In this document: positions 45,403 through 57,855 of the stretch, piece by piece
Layout of the letters: every line of letters begins with the position of its first letter
Position numbering within the stretch: position 1 is the first letter of the stretch
Assembly (NCBI GenBank): GCA_963801105.1
Contig: CAWDDH010000003.1
Span: 682,001-746,000 of the forward strand
DNA: 64,000 bases
From: JAENVU01 sp963801105
GTDB taxonomy: Bacteria; Actinomycetota; Acidimicrobiia; IMCC26256; JAENVU01
Direction: 5' to 3'
The notes under the pieces: model-generated
Told to the model about the DNA's origin: nothing
Database searches by the model: none
Seen by the model: only the letters and a program-made list of their open reading frames with translations
Position numbers and translations under genes: made by a program

Positions 45403-48112
45403 CGAGCGCGGCCGCGTTCGCAGACTGCTTCGCCTTGGCCTTCTTCGCGGCGGCGCTGGTGCCCTTCTTGACCACCCGGGTGGTGGACGTCGCCGCCGCG
45501 GTCGCCTTCTTCTTCGTGGACTTCTTGGCCGTCTTCTTGGCCGCCTTCTTGGTGGTCTTCTTGGCGGTCTTCTTCGCCTTCTTGCTCGGGCCCTTCGCGG
45601 CGCGCTCGCGCAGGAGGTCCAGGGCGTCCTCGAACGTCAGTGTCTCGGGATCGAGGCCCCGTCGGACGGTCGCGTTCGTGGTCCCGTCGGTCACGTACGG
45701 ACCGAAGCGGCCGTCGAGCACGCGGATCGGCTTCCCGGTGTCGGGGCTCTCCCCCAGCTCGGCGATCGGCGGCTTCGCCTGCTGACCGCGACCGCGCTTG
45801 GGCTGGGCGAAGATCGCCTCGGCCTCCTCGAGCGTGCAGGTGAAGAGCTGCTCCTCCCGTTCGAGGCTGCGGCTGTCGGTCCCCTTCTTGAGGTAGGGCC
45901 CGTACCGGCCGTTCTGCGCGGTGATCTCGTTGCCCTCCGCGTCCGCACCGACCACGCGCGGCAGCGAGAGCAGCCTGAGCGCCGTCTCGAGGTCCACGGT
46001 GTCGGGGTCCATGCTCTTGAACAGCGACGCCCGGGGCGGCTTGGCCTTCGACCCCTCTTCGAGCACCCCGAGCTGCACGAAGGGTCCGAAGCGGCCCGTG
46101 AGGACGAGCACCATCTCGCCGGTCGCCGGATCGGCGCCGAGCTCACGCGGGCCACCGGAGCCCTTGGCGATGAGCTCGTCGGCCCGCCCCACGGTGAGCT
46201 CGTCGGGAGGGAGGTCCGCCGGCAGCGGGCACTTCTCGTCGCCGTGGTGGAGCGACTCGCCGGTGTTCCACACCCGCACCACGTACTCGCCACCGTGCTC
46301 GTCGGTACCGATCAGGATCTTGTTGACCTCGCTCATGTCGATCTTCGCGAGGTTGTCCTCGGAGACGAGCTCGCGAAGCCCGGTCGCGCCGTTGCCGAAG
46401 TAGAAGGAGTGCAACCACTTCTCCGCCTCGCCCTCGCCGCGTGCGACCGCGTCGAGCGCCTCCTCCATCGTGGCGGTGAAGCCGTAGTCCACGAGGTGCG
46501 CGAAGTAGCGCTCGAGCAGCTGGGTCTTCGCGAAGGCCGTCCACGACGGCACCAGCGCGGTTCCCTTCTTCCACACGTAACCGCGCTCGCTGGTGATCGT
46601 GTTGATGATGGACGCGTACGTGGACGGCCGGCCGATCCCGGAGTCCTCGAGCACCTTGACCAGCGTCGCCTCGGTGTAGCGGGCCGGTGGCTGGGTGGTG
46701 TGTCCGTTGGCCTCGAGGCCGTTGCACGCGACTCCTTCGCCCTCACCCACGTTGGGCAGGACGGCTTCGTCCTCGTCGGCGGCCGACGGGTCGTCGCTCA
46801 CGTCCACATAGGCCATGCGGAAGCCCAGGAACTCGTAGGACTTCCCCGACGCGCGGAACACCGCGTCCTCGCCGGCCGAGGACGTGCCACCGAGACGGAC
46901 GGTGACCCGGCGGCCGCGCGCGTCGGTCATCTGGCTCGCGACCGTGCGCATCCAGATCAACTCGTAGAGCTGCTGCTCGTCGCGGGACAGCTCGCCGCGC
47001 ACGTCCTCGGGCGTGCGGAAGCGGGCGCCGGCGGGGCGGATCGCCTCGTGGGCCTCCTGCGCGTTCTTGGTGGTGTTGGCGAACGAGCGGGGCGCGGGCG
47101 GGAGGTAGGCCTGGCCGAAGCGCTCGACGATCTGCGCCCGGGCCGCGTCGACCGCCTGGTTCGAGAGACTGATGGAGTCCGTCCGCATGTAGGTGATGTA
47201 CCCACGTTCGTACAGACCCTGCGCGACCGACATCGTGCGGCCGGCGCTGAACCGCAGCTTGTTGCCGGCCTCCTGCTGGAGCGTGGTCGTCTTGAACGGC
47301 GGCTTCGGACGCTCCGTGAAGTCCTTGGCCTCGACCCCGCGCACGGCGAACGCGGTGTCGGCGAGACGCGCCGAGAGCTCCCGGGCGTCGGGCTCGCGCA
47401 GGTGGGCCGCGGTGGATTCGGGCGCGAGGAGCCCGGTCGCGGCGTCGAAGTCGCGGGTGCCGGCCACGCGGCGCCCGTCGAGCTCGACCAGCCGGGCCCC
47501 GAACTCGGCACCGCGTGCGGCGAACCGGCCGTCAAGATCCCAGAACTCCGAACTGCGGAATGCCATGCGCTCGCGCTCGCGTTCGACCACCAGCCGAACC
47601 GCGACGCTCTGCACCCGGCCCGCGGACCGAGCGCCACCGACGCGCCGCCACAACACGGGCGAGACCTCATAGCCCACGAGGCGGTCCAGCGTCCGGCGTC
47701 CCTCCTGGGCCTCGACGAGGCGCATGTCGAGCTCGCGCGGGTTGGCGATCGCGGCGTCGATCGCCTCGCGCGTGATCTCGTGGAAGACCATGCGCTTGAC
47801 CGGCGTCGTCGGGTTCAGCACCTCGATGAGATGCCACGCGATCGCCTCGCCCTCGCGATCCTCGTCGGTCGCGAGGTAGAGCTCGTCGACGCCCTTGAGC
47901 GCCTTGCGCAACGTGCTGACCACGTCCTTGGCCCGACCCTCCGGCGGCGCGTACGCGAGGCGGAAGTGGTCCTCGACGTCCACGCCCAGACCCTTACGCG
48001 GCAGGTCGCGCACGTGACCGAAGCTGGCGAGGACGGTGAAGTCGTCGCCGAGGAACCGGCCGATGGTGTCGGCCTTGGTCTTCGATTCGACGATCACGAG
48101 GGATTTCGGCAC
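45374..48112 (-). CDS. topA: DNA topoisomerase I
   Basis: A 912-residue type IA topoisomerase that relaxes negative supercoils. I use the GTG at 48112, giving MPKSLVIVESKTKADTIGRF, the exact TOPRIM start; a frame to 48181 adds 23 residues of non-coding sequence. YLATDEDREGEAIAWHL is the metal-binding DxDxE region, and the active-site Tyr is in RGYITYMRTDSISLSN. C-terminal repeats (GRFGPFVQLGVLEEGSKAK, NGRYGPYLKKGTDSRS, DGRFGPYVTDGTTNAT) replace the zinc fingers of enterobacterial TopA, and a tail of AKK/TKK repeats binds DNA, as in mycobacteria and streptomycetes. Confidence 0.97.
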   Translation of the reverse strand: MPKSLVIVESKTKADTIGRFLGDDFTVLASFGHVRDLPRKGLGVDVEDHFRLAYAPPEGRAKDVVSTLRKALKGVDELYLATDEDREGEAIAWHLIEVLNPTTPVKRMVFHEITREAIDAAIANPRELDMRLVEAQEGRRTLDRLVGYEVSPVLWRRVGGARSAGRVQSVAVRLVVERERERMAFRSSEFWDLDGRFAARGAEFGARLVELDGRRVAGTRDFDAATGLLAPESTAAHLREPDARELSARLADTAFAVRGVEAKDFTERPKPPFKTTTLQQEAGNKLRFSAGRTMSVAQGLYERGYITYMRTDSISLSNQAVDAARAQIVERFGQAYLPPAPRSFANTTKNAQEAHEAIRPAGARFRTPEDVRGELSRDEQQLYELIWMRTVASQMTDARGRRVTVRLGGTSSAGEDAVFRASGKSYEFLGFRMAYVDVSDDPSAADEDEAVLPNVGEGEGVACNGLEANGHTTQPPARYTEATLVKVLEDSGIGRPSTYASIINTITSERGYVWKKGTALVPSWTAFAKTQLLERYFAHLVDYGFTATMEEALDAVARGEGEAEKWLHSFYFGNGATGLRELVSEDNLAKIDMSEVNKILIGTDEHGGEYVVRVWNTGESLHHGDEKCPLPADLPPDELTVGRADELIAKGSGGPRELGADPATGEMVLVLTGRFGPFVQLGVLEEGSKAKPPRASLFKSMDPDTVDLETALRLLSLPRVVGADAEGNEITAQNGRYGPYLKKGTDSRSLEREEQLFTCTLEEAEAIFAQPKRGRGQQAKPPIAELGESPDTGKPIRVLDGRFGPYVTDGTTNATVRRGLDPETLTFEDALDLLRERAAKGPSKKAKKTAKKTTKKAAKKTAKKSTKKKATAAATSTTRVVKKGTSAAAKKAKAKQSANAAALDALGSSDGD

Positions 48113-48186
48113 TGCAGGTCGATCCGTTTCGGGGTATGAGACGTGGCGACGGTAGCGCCAGGACCAAATCTCACGCGGCATACAGG

Positions 48187-48212
48187 CCCCGCGCCGGGCC
48201 CCCGGCGCGGGG
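48187..48212. other. 12-bp inverted repeat between topA and dedA
   Basis: CCCCGCGCCGGG-CC-CCCGGCGCGGGG, a perfect 12-bp stem with a two-base loop, 20 bases upstream of the dedA -10 box and about 75 bases upstream of topA's start. It may be an operator or a structure in the topA leader. A supercoiling-related role would be speculation. Confidence 0.5.
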
Positions 48213-48231
48213 AGGGCCCGAAACGAGCCTG

Positions 48232-48237
48232 TAGTCT
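48232..48237 (+). promoter_or_regulatory. Leaderless -10 box (TAGTCT) of the DedA-family gene
   Basis: TAGTCT ends six bases before the ATG at 48244, with no ribosome site in between, matching the other leaderless starts. Confidence 0.5.
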
Positions 48238-48243
48238 GGCTCG

Positions 48244-48924
48244 ATGCTGGCCGGGCTCACCGACACGATCGACCCCCAACAGTTGATCAAGTCCTTCGGG
48301 ACGATCGGCCTGTTCGTCATCATCTTCGCCGAGTCCGGGCTGCTCATCGGCTTCTTCCTGCCCGGCGACTCGCTCCTCTTCACCGCCGGCCTGTTCGCGG
48401 CCCGGGGAGACCTGAACCTGGCGGTGATCCTCGTCGGGTGCTTCGTGGCCGCCGTCGCCGGCGACCAGGTCGGCTACGCGTTCGGCAAGAAGGTCGGGCC
48501 GTCGATCTTCAAGCGCCCGAACTCACGACTCTTCAAGCAGGACCACGTCGACCGAGCCAACCAGTTCTTCGAGGAGCACGGCGCCAAGACGATCCTCATG
48601 GCCCGATTCGTTCCCATCGTGCGCACCTTCGCGCCCATCCTCGCGGGCGTCGGCACGATGCGGTACCGGACGTTCTTCGCGTACAACGTCGTCGGCGGTC
48701 TGCTCTGGGCGGTCGGCGTGACGAGCCTCGGCTACTTCCTCGGCAACGAGATCGGCGCCGACAACATCGACAAGTACCTGCTTCCGATCATCGCCGTGAT
48801 CATCGTGCTCTCGCTGATCCCGCCGTTCCTCGAGTACCGCAAGCACAAGCGCAACCAGAGCGATTCCACCGAGCTCGACGCCGAGACCCGGGCCGCGCAG
48901 CTGCACGAGGCCGTCGAGGACTGA
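48244..48924 (+). CDS. DedA-family membrane protein
   Basis: A 226-residue integral membrane protein. ESGLLIGFFLPGDSLLFTAG and AVAGDQVGYAFGKKVGPSIF are the first conserved blocks, and MARFVPIVRTFAPILAGVGT is the family signature with its conserved Arg pair. About five hydrophobic segments follow the usual DedA order, ending in a charged tail (AAQLHEAVED). DedA proteins are thought to flip lipids such as undecaprenyl phosphate or phosphatidylethanolamine. The gene converges on kdpE, with a small hairpin (CTGACC-TCC-GGTCAG, 48921-48935) spanning both stops. Confidence 0.9.
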   Translation: MLAGLTDTIDPQQLIKSFGTIGLFVIIFAESGLLIGFFLPGDSLLFTAGLFAARGDLNLAVILVGCFVAAVAGDQVGYAFGKKVGPSIFKRPNSRLFKQDHVDRANQFFEEHGAKTILMARFVPIVRTFAPILAGVGTMRYRTFFAYNVVGGLLWAVGVTSLGYFLGNEIGADNIDKYLLPIIAVIIVLSLIPPFLEYRKHKRNQSDSTELDAETRAAQLHEAVED

Positions 48925-48931
48925 CCTCCGG

Positions 48932-49622
48932 TCAGGACTCGCACCGGTACCCCATCCCGGGCTCGGTCAGGAAGTAGCGCGGCCGGGACGGGTTTGGCTC
49001 GAGCTTGCGGCGGATCTGGGCCATGAACACCCGGAGGTAGTTCGTCTCCGTCCCGTACTCGGGGCCCCACACCTCGTGCAGCAACTGCTGCTGGGTCACG
49101 AGCTTCCCAGCGTGACGCACGAGCACTTCTACGATCTGCCATTCGGTCGGCGTGAGCCGGATCTCCTCGCTCGTCGCCCCGAGCGACGCGCTTCGCGGCG
49201 AGGTCGATGCGGAAGTCGCCGGTCTCGATCATGCGGCATCCTCCTCCGACGGGTGCGGACCGGCGCAGCGCAGCGCGGAGGCGTGCGAGCAGCTCGTCCA
49301 TGCCGAAGGGCTTGGTCACGTAGTCGTCGGCCCCGGCGTCGAGCGCCGCGACCTTGTCCGGCTCGGCATCGCGCACCGAGAGCACGATCGACGGGCACCT
49401 GGCTCCAGCCGCGCAGTCCCTGGATCACCTCGACGCCGCCGATCCCCGGCAGGCCGAGGTCGAGCACCACGACGTCGGGGTGGCGCCGGGCCGCGAGCTC
49501 GAGCGCTCGCTCACCGGTCTCGGCGCGAGATCGACCTCGTACCCGCGGGCACGGAGGTTGATGCCGAGCGCCCGCAGGATCTGCGGCTCGTCGTCGACCA
49601 CGAGCACCCGCGTCGCGCTCAC
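48932..49622 (-). CDS. kdpE: Response regulator KdpE (at least three frameshifts)
   Basis: About 228 residues when repaired. It starts with GTG at 49622 (TRVLVVDDEPQILRALG), shows the phospho-acceptor in HPDVVVLDLGLPGIGG and the switch region DAGADDYVTKPFGMDELLAR, and ends in an OmpR-type winged helix (KLVTQQQLLHEVWGPEYGTE, then NYLRVFMAQIRRKLEPNPSR). The shifts are near 49535, 49400 and 49150, each joining neighbouring parts of the family's sequence, so the protein is complete in meaning. Its start overlaps the likely kdpD stop (GTGA). It would activate kdpFABC when K+ is low. Confidence 0.88.
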
Positions 49623-52147
49623 GACGCGCGCCACCGGCATGCTGAGCACCATCGTCGTCCCGCCCCCGGGCGTGTCCTCCACGATGAGATCGCCGCCCAT
49701 GGCCTCCACGAAGCCGCGGGCGACGGCGAGCCCGAGCCCGACGCCGCTGCCGTTGCTCGGGTTGTCGCCCGAGCCGCTGGAACGGCTGGAACACGAGCTC
49801 GCGCTGGGCAGGCGGGATGCCCGGGCCGTGATCGATCGACCCGCAGGTCGACGCGTTCCTTGACCGCGCCCGCCTCGACCCGGACGGGACGGTCCGGCGG
49901 GCGACCACGACCCGGGCGTTGTCGACGAGGTTCGCGACGGCACGTTCGAGCAACCCGGCATCGCGCCCGTACCGGCGGCAGCGTCTCGGGGAGGTCGAGG
50001 ACGAGCGGCACCGGGCGATCGGGCAGCCCGGACAGCGGCCTGGGGAACGACCTCTTCGAGCCCGACCGCGCGCATGACGAGCTGCAGTGCGCCGGTCTGC
50101 AGTCGACTCATGTCGAGCAGGTTCCCCACCAGCGAGTTGAGGCGATCGCTCTCCTCGTCGATCGTCGCGAGGAACTCGCGGGTGGCCTCCGTGCGGTCCA
50201 CGCTACGTCGCGCTGGAGCAGGCTCGTGACCGAGGCCTTGATGGACGGCGAGCGGCGTGCGGAGATCGTGCGAGACGGCTGCGAGCAGCGCGGTGCGCAA
50301 CTCGTTCGCCTCGGCCAGCCCGGCTGCCGCGGCGACGTCCGCCCTCAGCCGTCGGCGCTCCACCGCCACCTGGACCTGCGCGGCGAACGACCGCAGGACG
50401 TCAAGGTCCTCCTCGGTGAGATCGGCTCCCGCGACCACGAGCTGCTCGCACGGGCCGATCGCGACCGCGAACTCCGCGACGTCTCGGGCGCGGCGGCACC
50501 GGGCGTCCCGGCGGAGGCCTCGACGGACCACGAGTCGTCCTCGCGGTGGAGGACCGCGACGGCGTCGGCCGACGAACGCGGCGCGCAGCTGAGCCACGAG
50601 CTGGGGCAACGGGTCGTCGCTCGTGGCGAGCGTCCCGCCGAGCGCGGCGAGCGTCTCCGCCTCGGCGCGGGCCCGCGCCGCGTCGGCCGTTCGCCGGCCG
50701 GCGACGCTCACCAGCCAGCTCACGACGCCGGCCACGGTGAGGAACACGCACAAGGCGAGGATGTGCTCGCCCTCGGCGATCGTGAATGTATGGACGGGAG
50801 GCGTGAAGTAGAAGTTGGCGAGGAGCAACCCGACGACCGCGGCGAAGAGTGCCGGCCAGAGACCGCCGACCGCGGCGACGATCACGACGAGCGCGAGGAA
50901 GAGGAGCAGGACGCTCGGAAGCCCGAGCCCGCCCGAACCCGAGGTCAACGCCATGCTGAGGAGCGGCGGGACGAGCACCGCGAGCGCCCACCCGATCTGG
51001 TGCCGACGACGGGAGACGTGTCCCGCGCAGCGACGGCCGGGCGACCGGAACACCGACGGTGGCGATCGGCTCGGCCGTCGAGATGACATGGACGTCGATC
51101 GCGCCGGAGGACCGGAGCACCCCGTTCACCACCGACCCGCGGAGGAACTCGTTCCAGCGCGACCGCTGGCTCGCGCCCATCACGAGCTGGGTGGCGTTCT
51201 CCATGCGCGCGAAGGCGACCAGCGCGTCGGCAACGTCGCTCCCGCTGACCTCGTGATAGGTCCCGCCCAGCTCGGTGAGGAGGCCGCGCAGGGACGCGAG
51301 CCGCTCGGTCGATGGACCGGTGAGCCCGTCGGCGGGGCGGACGTGGACCCCGAGCAGGTCGCCGCGCGTGCGCATCGCCATGCGGGCCGCCCGACGGATC
51401 ACGTCGTCACCGCCGGGGGCGCCGGTGATCGCGACCACGACGCGCTCCCGCGTCTCCCACGTCCCGGTGATCCCGTGGGCCTCGCGGTAGGTCTCGAGCG
51501 CCTCGTCCACGCGGTCGGCGGTCCACATGCAGCGCCAGCTCGCGCAGCGCGTTGAGGTTGCCGACCCGGAAGTAGTTCGCGAGCGCGGCGTCGACCTTCT
51601 CGGCGGTTGTAGATGTTCCCGTGCGCCATCCGGCGCCGGAGCGCCTCGGGCGTCTGGTCGACGAGCTCGACCTGCTCGGCCCGGCGCACGACCTCGTCGG
51701 GGATCGTCTCGCGCTGCTCGATGCCCGTGATCTCGCTCGACCACGTCGTTCATCGACTCGAGGTGCTGGATGTTGACCGTCGAGATCACGTCGATCCCGG
51801 CGGCGAGCAGCTCGTCGACGTCCTGCCACCGCTTCTCGTTCCGGCACCCGGGGACGTTCGTGTGCGCGAGCTCGTCGACGAGGGCGACCCGGGGTGGCCG
51901 GGCGAGGATCGCGTCGACGTCCATCTCCTCGAAGCGTGGTGCCGCGGTACTCGACGCGCCGGCGGGGCACGACCTCCAGATCGCCGATCTGCGCTTCGGT
52001 GTTGCTCCGGCCGTGCGTCTCGACGAATCCGACCACGACGTCGGTCCCCCGCGTCCCGGCGCCGTCGACCCTCGTTCGAGCATGGCGAAGGTCTTGCCGA
52101 CGCCCGGCGCGGCTCCGAGGTAGATGCGGAGTCGTGCCGCGGGTCAT
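49619..52147 (-). CDS. kdpD: Sensor histidine kinase KdpD (many frameshifts)
   Basis: The ATG is at 52147; an extra base right after MTRG moves the frame to RLRIYLGAAPGVGKTFAMLE, the Walker A of the KdpD N-terminal domain. ARPPRVALVDELAHTNVPGC and DVISTVNIQHLESMNDVV follow, then a Usp domain (RERVVVAITGAPGGDDVIRR), four membrane helices, HisKA with AAVSHDLRTPLAVHQGL, and an ATPase part with NSNGSGVGLGLAVA-like text. All domains are there but the frame changes at least eight times. Without repair no single frame exceeds about 560 residues. KdpD senses K+ and cell stress and phosphorylates KdpE. Confidence 0.88.
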
Positions 52148-52156
52148 GACGGGAGC

Positions 52157-52793
52157 CTACGGACTCACGGAGCGGCGGTCGAGGGCGAGGTTGAGCTCGA
52201 GCACGTTCACACCGGGCTCGCCGAGGACGCCGAACGCCCGGCCGTCGGTGTGCGTCGTCGACGAGCGCGGTCGACCTGCGCGCGCGGCGAGGCCGCGCGC
52301 CCGCGCGACCCGCGCCGCCTGGATGCGGGCGTTGGCCACGGAGATGTGCGGGATCGAGGCCCGACCCGGACGCGGTGACCGCGTCGACCGGGACCGGCGC
52401 CGTCGGCGGCGAGCCCGTTCTCGCGCCGGTAGGCGCGCGACCCGCGCCGCCGACCGCTGCGAGGAGCGTCCGGGTTGGTGGGCCCGAGGTTGGAGCCGGC
52501 GCTGTGTCCTGGCGAGGTCGGTCGGGTCGTACGACCGTCGCCGCGCCGCGCCGACGGGCCGGAGGCTGGCAGCACTCGGCGCTCGGTCGCCGTGGAAGTG
52601 CTGGCTCGGTGAAGGTCTGGCCGAGGAGCGACGACCCGACCACCGGCCGTCGGCCTCGACCAGCGACCCGTTGGCCTGGTCGGGGAACGCGACCTGCGCG
52701 ATCCCGGTGACGACGAGCGGGAACACGACGCCCGACGCAGCACGGTGAAGACGACCAGCATCGACGAGCGCCGGGAGCGAGCTGGCGACGCAT
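52157..52793 (-). CDS. kdpC: Potassium-transporting ATPase subunit KdpC (frameshifted)
   Basis: Starts at ATG 52793 with MRRQLAPALVMLVVFTVL once a base is removed, then GVVFPLVVTGIAQVAFPDQA (membrane helix). SLVEADGRVVGSSLLGQTF and the C-terminal signature ASGSGLDPHISVANARIQAA with RVARARGLAA are typical. The intact KdpC would be about 200 residues. Several single-base shifts occur between 52300 and 52790. KdpC assembles with KdpA and KdpB and helps hold K+ or ATP. It ends nine bases before kdpD starts. Confidence 0.88.
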
Positions 52794-52798
52794 CACCG

Positions 52799-54924
<2,126 letters not shown>

Positions 54925-54938
54925 CGGTCGGTGACCTC

Positions 54939-56703
54939 CTAGATGCCGAGCTGCTCGACGATCGGGCCCGAGCGCGAGCGCGGGGAAGAACGTCAGGCCG
55001 GCGACGACGACGATCGACGCCGAGCGAGCAGGCCGGCGAAGAGCGGGCGTGTCGGTCGGGAAGCGTGCCCGACGCGACGCCGGGACCCGGTCTGCTTGCG
55101 CGGCGAGCGACCCGGCGATCGCGAGCGCCGGGATGATCAGGAAGAACCGGCCGATCAGCATCGCAGATCGCCGAGCGACGTTGCATGACCAGTGGTGTTC
55201 GCGCGTCGAGCCCGGCGAACGCCGATCCGTTGTTGTTCGCCGGCCGACGTGAACGCGTAGAGCACCTCGGAGAACCCGTGCGGTCCCGGATTGAGGATCG
55301 AGCCGTGCGAGCACCGTCGGCGTGACGATCGCGATCGCCGTGCCGAGCGAGGACCGCGACCGGCATGGCGAGGATGTACAGCGACGACGAGCTTCATCTC
55401 GGCCGCCTGGATCTTCTTGCCGAGGTACTCGGGCGTCCGGCCGACCATCAGCCCGGCGATGAACACCGCCGAGCAGGGCGAAGACGAGCATGCCCGTTCA
55501 GCCCGACACCCGACCCCGCCCGGGCTGATCTCGCCGAGCTTCATGTGCGAGCATGCGACATCATCCCGCCGAGCGGCGTGTAGCTGTCGTGCATCGAGTT
55601 GACCGAGCCGTTCGAGGTCCCGGTCGTCGAGGCCGCACCAGGTGCGCGGACGCCGGCGTGCCGAACCGCACCTCCTTGCCCTCGAGGTTGCCGCCACGCC
55701 TGGGTCGTCGGTGCGCGCCTGGTTCACGCCCAGCGCGGTCGAGCTTCGGGTTGCCACCGCTCTCGAACATCGTGGTGAGACCGACGCACGACGACCAGAT
55801 CACGACCATCACCGCGAGCAGCACCCAGCCCTGGCGCGTGCTCGCCGACCATCCGTCCGAAGGTGACGGTGAGCGAGAACGGGATCAGCGAGGATGCAGG
55901 AACAGTCTCGAACAGGTCGGAGAGCCGCGTTCGGGTTCGAGAACGGGTGCGCGGAGTTGGCGTTGAAGAACCCGCCACCGTTCGTGCCCAGCATGCTTGA
56001 TCGATCTCCTGGCTGGCGGCCGGCCCGCCCGGGATCACCTGCGTCCGTCCTTCGAGCGGTGGTGCACGCACCGTCGAAGCCGTGAAGGTTCTGCACCACG
56101 CCCGGTCCCGACGTAGACCAGCGGCACCGACGAACGCGATCGGCAGCAGGATGCGCAACGTCGTCGCGGGTGAGATCGACCCAGAAGTTGCCGACCGTGT
56201 CGGACCGCGGCGCGCGCGAGGCCGCGGATCGAGCGCGGCCATCACCGCCATCCCCGCCGCGGCCGAGACGAAGTTCTGCACCGTGAGGCCGACCATCTGC
56301 GTGAGGCTGGCTCAGCGGTCGACTCGCCGCGCGTAGCTCTGCCAGTTCGTGTTCGTGACGAAGCTCGACCGCGGTGTTGAACGGCAGAGTGCCGGACCGA
56401 CCGTCGGCGCGTGCGTTGGGTTGAACGGCAGCACCGACTGGAGCCGCTGGATGGCGTAGAGCAGCAGCATGCTCGACCACACTGAACGCCAGCACCGAGA
56501 GGGCGTAGACGGTCCAGCGCTGCTCGCGTTCGGGGTCGACCCGGCCGAGCCGGTAGATCGCGCGCTCGACGGGGAGGAAGACTCGGTCGCCGGGCGCGGG
56601 CCCCTCGCCGTAGACGCTGCGCCATGTAGCTGCCGAGCACGGGCACGGCCAGGGCGAGCAACCCGACGAGCAGCGCGAGCTGTGCCCACGCCGCCGCGCT
56701 CAT
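54939..56703 (-). CDS. kdpA: Potassium-transporting ATPase potassium-binding subunit KdpA (many frameshifts)
   Basis: The channel-like subunit that binds K+. It begins ATG at 56703 (MSAAAWAQLALLVGLLALAV), then LGSYMASVYGEGPAPGD and RVFLPVERAIYRLGRVDP after removing single bases. The selectivity-filter-type sequences SFVTNTNWQSY and GTNGGGFFNANSAHPF are recognisable, and the last helix ends LALGPIVEQLGI at 54939. At 1765 nt it is longer than the usual 1.68-1.72 kb, fitting dozens of added bases. No single frame covers more than a small part. Confidence 0.9.
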
Positions 56704-56792
56704 CAGAACCGCTCCGGGACGACGAGCGCCGCGACGAGGTAGACCGCGAGCATCACGGCCAGCAGGAGCCCGACGAGGTTCTCGGCGCTCAC
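56703..56792 (-). CDS. kdpF: KdpF, stabilising microprotein of the Kdp complex
   Basis: A 29-residue protein starting GTG at 56792: MSAENLVGLLLAVMLAVYLV then AALVVPERF. One transmembrane helix and the terminal PERF motif are the marks of KdpF, which associates with KdpABC. It is intact, overlaps kdpA by one base (TGATG) and overlaps the gene before it (GTGA). Confidence 0.9.
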   Translation of the reverse strand: MSAENLVGLLLAVMLAVYLVAALVVPERF

Positions 56793-56923
56793 GGCATGAC
56801 CTCGGTCGACGCGGTCGGCTCCACCGGCTCATCGCCGCTGACGAGCCGGTCGCACCCGGCCACGAAGGCGGCGGCGAGCCCGAAGAACCCGACGATCATC
56901 ACGACGAACACGATGTCGGCCAT
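56789..56923 (-). CDS. 44-residue membrane protein preceding kdpF
   Basis: MADIVFVVMIVGFFGLAAAF followed by VAGCDRLVSGDEPVEP. One transmembrane helix with a short cytoplasmic or outer tail. Its stop overlaps kdpF's start by GTGA, so it is translated with the Kdp operon. Small proteins of this sort occur just before kdpF in other actinobacteria, and no function is known to me. An upstream ribosome-like GGAGGAGG sequence precedes the ATG. Confidence 0.75.
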   Translation of the reverse strand: MADIVFVVMIVGFFGLAAAFVAGCDRLVSGDEPVEPTASTEVMP

Positions 56924-56968
56924 GCGGCCTCCTCCTGAGCACGGGCGCGACGGGGCGACCCGGCGGAT

Positions 56969-57709
56969 CTACACACGGACGGTTTCCGGGCCGGGCCGGG
57001 CGAGCACGGAGCCGAGGAGCTGGGCGAGGGCGACTGCAACCTTCCGCGACTCGAGCGGGACCGCCACCGCGCGGCGAGGGACGAGCCGGAACCAGCCGAC
57101 CGTCGCGCCCGCGCCCACCACGGCGAGCGCGGCGCCGTCGCGGGGGAGCTCGAACCCCTCACCCGTGAACACGAGCGTGGAAGTCTCCACGTGGCCGTCG
57201 GAGCACAGCTCGGCCAGGTCCGGACGCTCCCGCTCGAACCGACACTCGGTCAGCGACAGCACGCCGGAGATCTCTTCCTCGATCAGCGTGATGAGCGGCG
57301 AGACCCGGGCGTCGGTCGCGAGGCGCGCCGCGACGTGCTCGAGCCGGCCGAGCTCCTTCCGGGCCCGGCGCGCGTCCCGCCGGCGCTCCCGGCCCACGAT
57401 CGAGATCTGGCCGACCGCCAGACCGATGCCGAGCAGGATCAGCGTGGTCTCGATGTCGGGCGCGGAGTCGACCCGCAGGGATCCGTAGGGCCGGGTGAGG
57501 AAGAAGTCGAACGACGCCGCCGCGCTCACGGCGGCGATGGCCGCCGCGACCCGGTCACCCGACGTCGCCACCGCCACGATGGCGAGGACCATCAGCAGTG
57601 CGAGGTCCGACCGGTCCAGCACGCCGCGCACCGCGACGAGAAGACATGCGAGCGCGATCGGGAGGATCGCTGCTGCCACTCTCGCCGGCTGGGACCTCGT
57701 TCCGCTCAC
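56969..57709 (-). CDS. DUF4118 protein (KdpD-type membrane domain, stand-alone)
   Basis: A 246-residue intact protein. The N-terminal 95 residues contain about four membrane helices with SAAASFDFFLTRPYGSLRVD, the hallmark of DUF4118, the membrane domain of KdpD. A helical linker (REERRRDARRARKELGRLEH-like) and a GAF-like region (VSPLITLIEEEISGVLSLTE) follow. There is no histidine kinase domain. It lies 45 bases upstream of the 44-residue gene, so it may be the first gene of the Kdp operon and sense K+ or turgor together with KdpD (inference). Confidence 0.85.
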   Translation of the reverse strand: MSGTRSQPARVAAAILPIALACLLVAVRGVLDRSDLALLMVLAIVAVATSGDRVAAAIAAVSAAASFDFFLTRPYGSLRVDSAPDIETTLILLGIGLAVGQISIVGRERRRDARRARKELGRLEHVAARLATDARVSPLITLIEEEISGVLSLTECRFERERPDLAELCSDGHVETSTLVFTGEGFELPRDGAALAVVGAGATVGWFRLVPRRAVAVPLESRKVAVALAQLLGSVLARPGPETVRV

Positions 57710-57808
57710 ACGGCCGGTCTACGGAGCGTGCGGATCGAAGGGAAGGGTCTTGACGTGTTCCTGACGGCGGGCGTCGCGGTCTTGACATACCCCTCGCGCC
57801 GGGGCGCT

Positions 57809-57836
57809 CGCTCGCCGGGGACCGACCCGGCGAGCG
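57809..57836 (-). terminator. Hairpin terminator after hppA
   Basis: An 11-bp perfect stem (CGCTCGCCGGG / CCCGGCGAGCG) with a six-base loop, about 20 bases after the hppA stop. It separates hppA from the DUF4118/Kdp genes, which probably have a promoter between 57710 and 57808. Confidence 0.6.
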
Positions 57837-57855
57837 CCGCCTGCAGCGCTGCGAT

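Noticed and set aside
44861..48139. A 1092-codon open frame opposite topA and part of the MFS gene
   Set aside because: Antisense shadow of topA and the MFS gene. The topA motifs are on the other strand.
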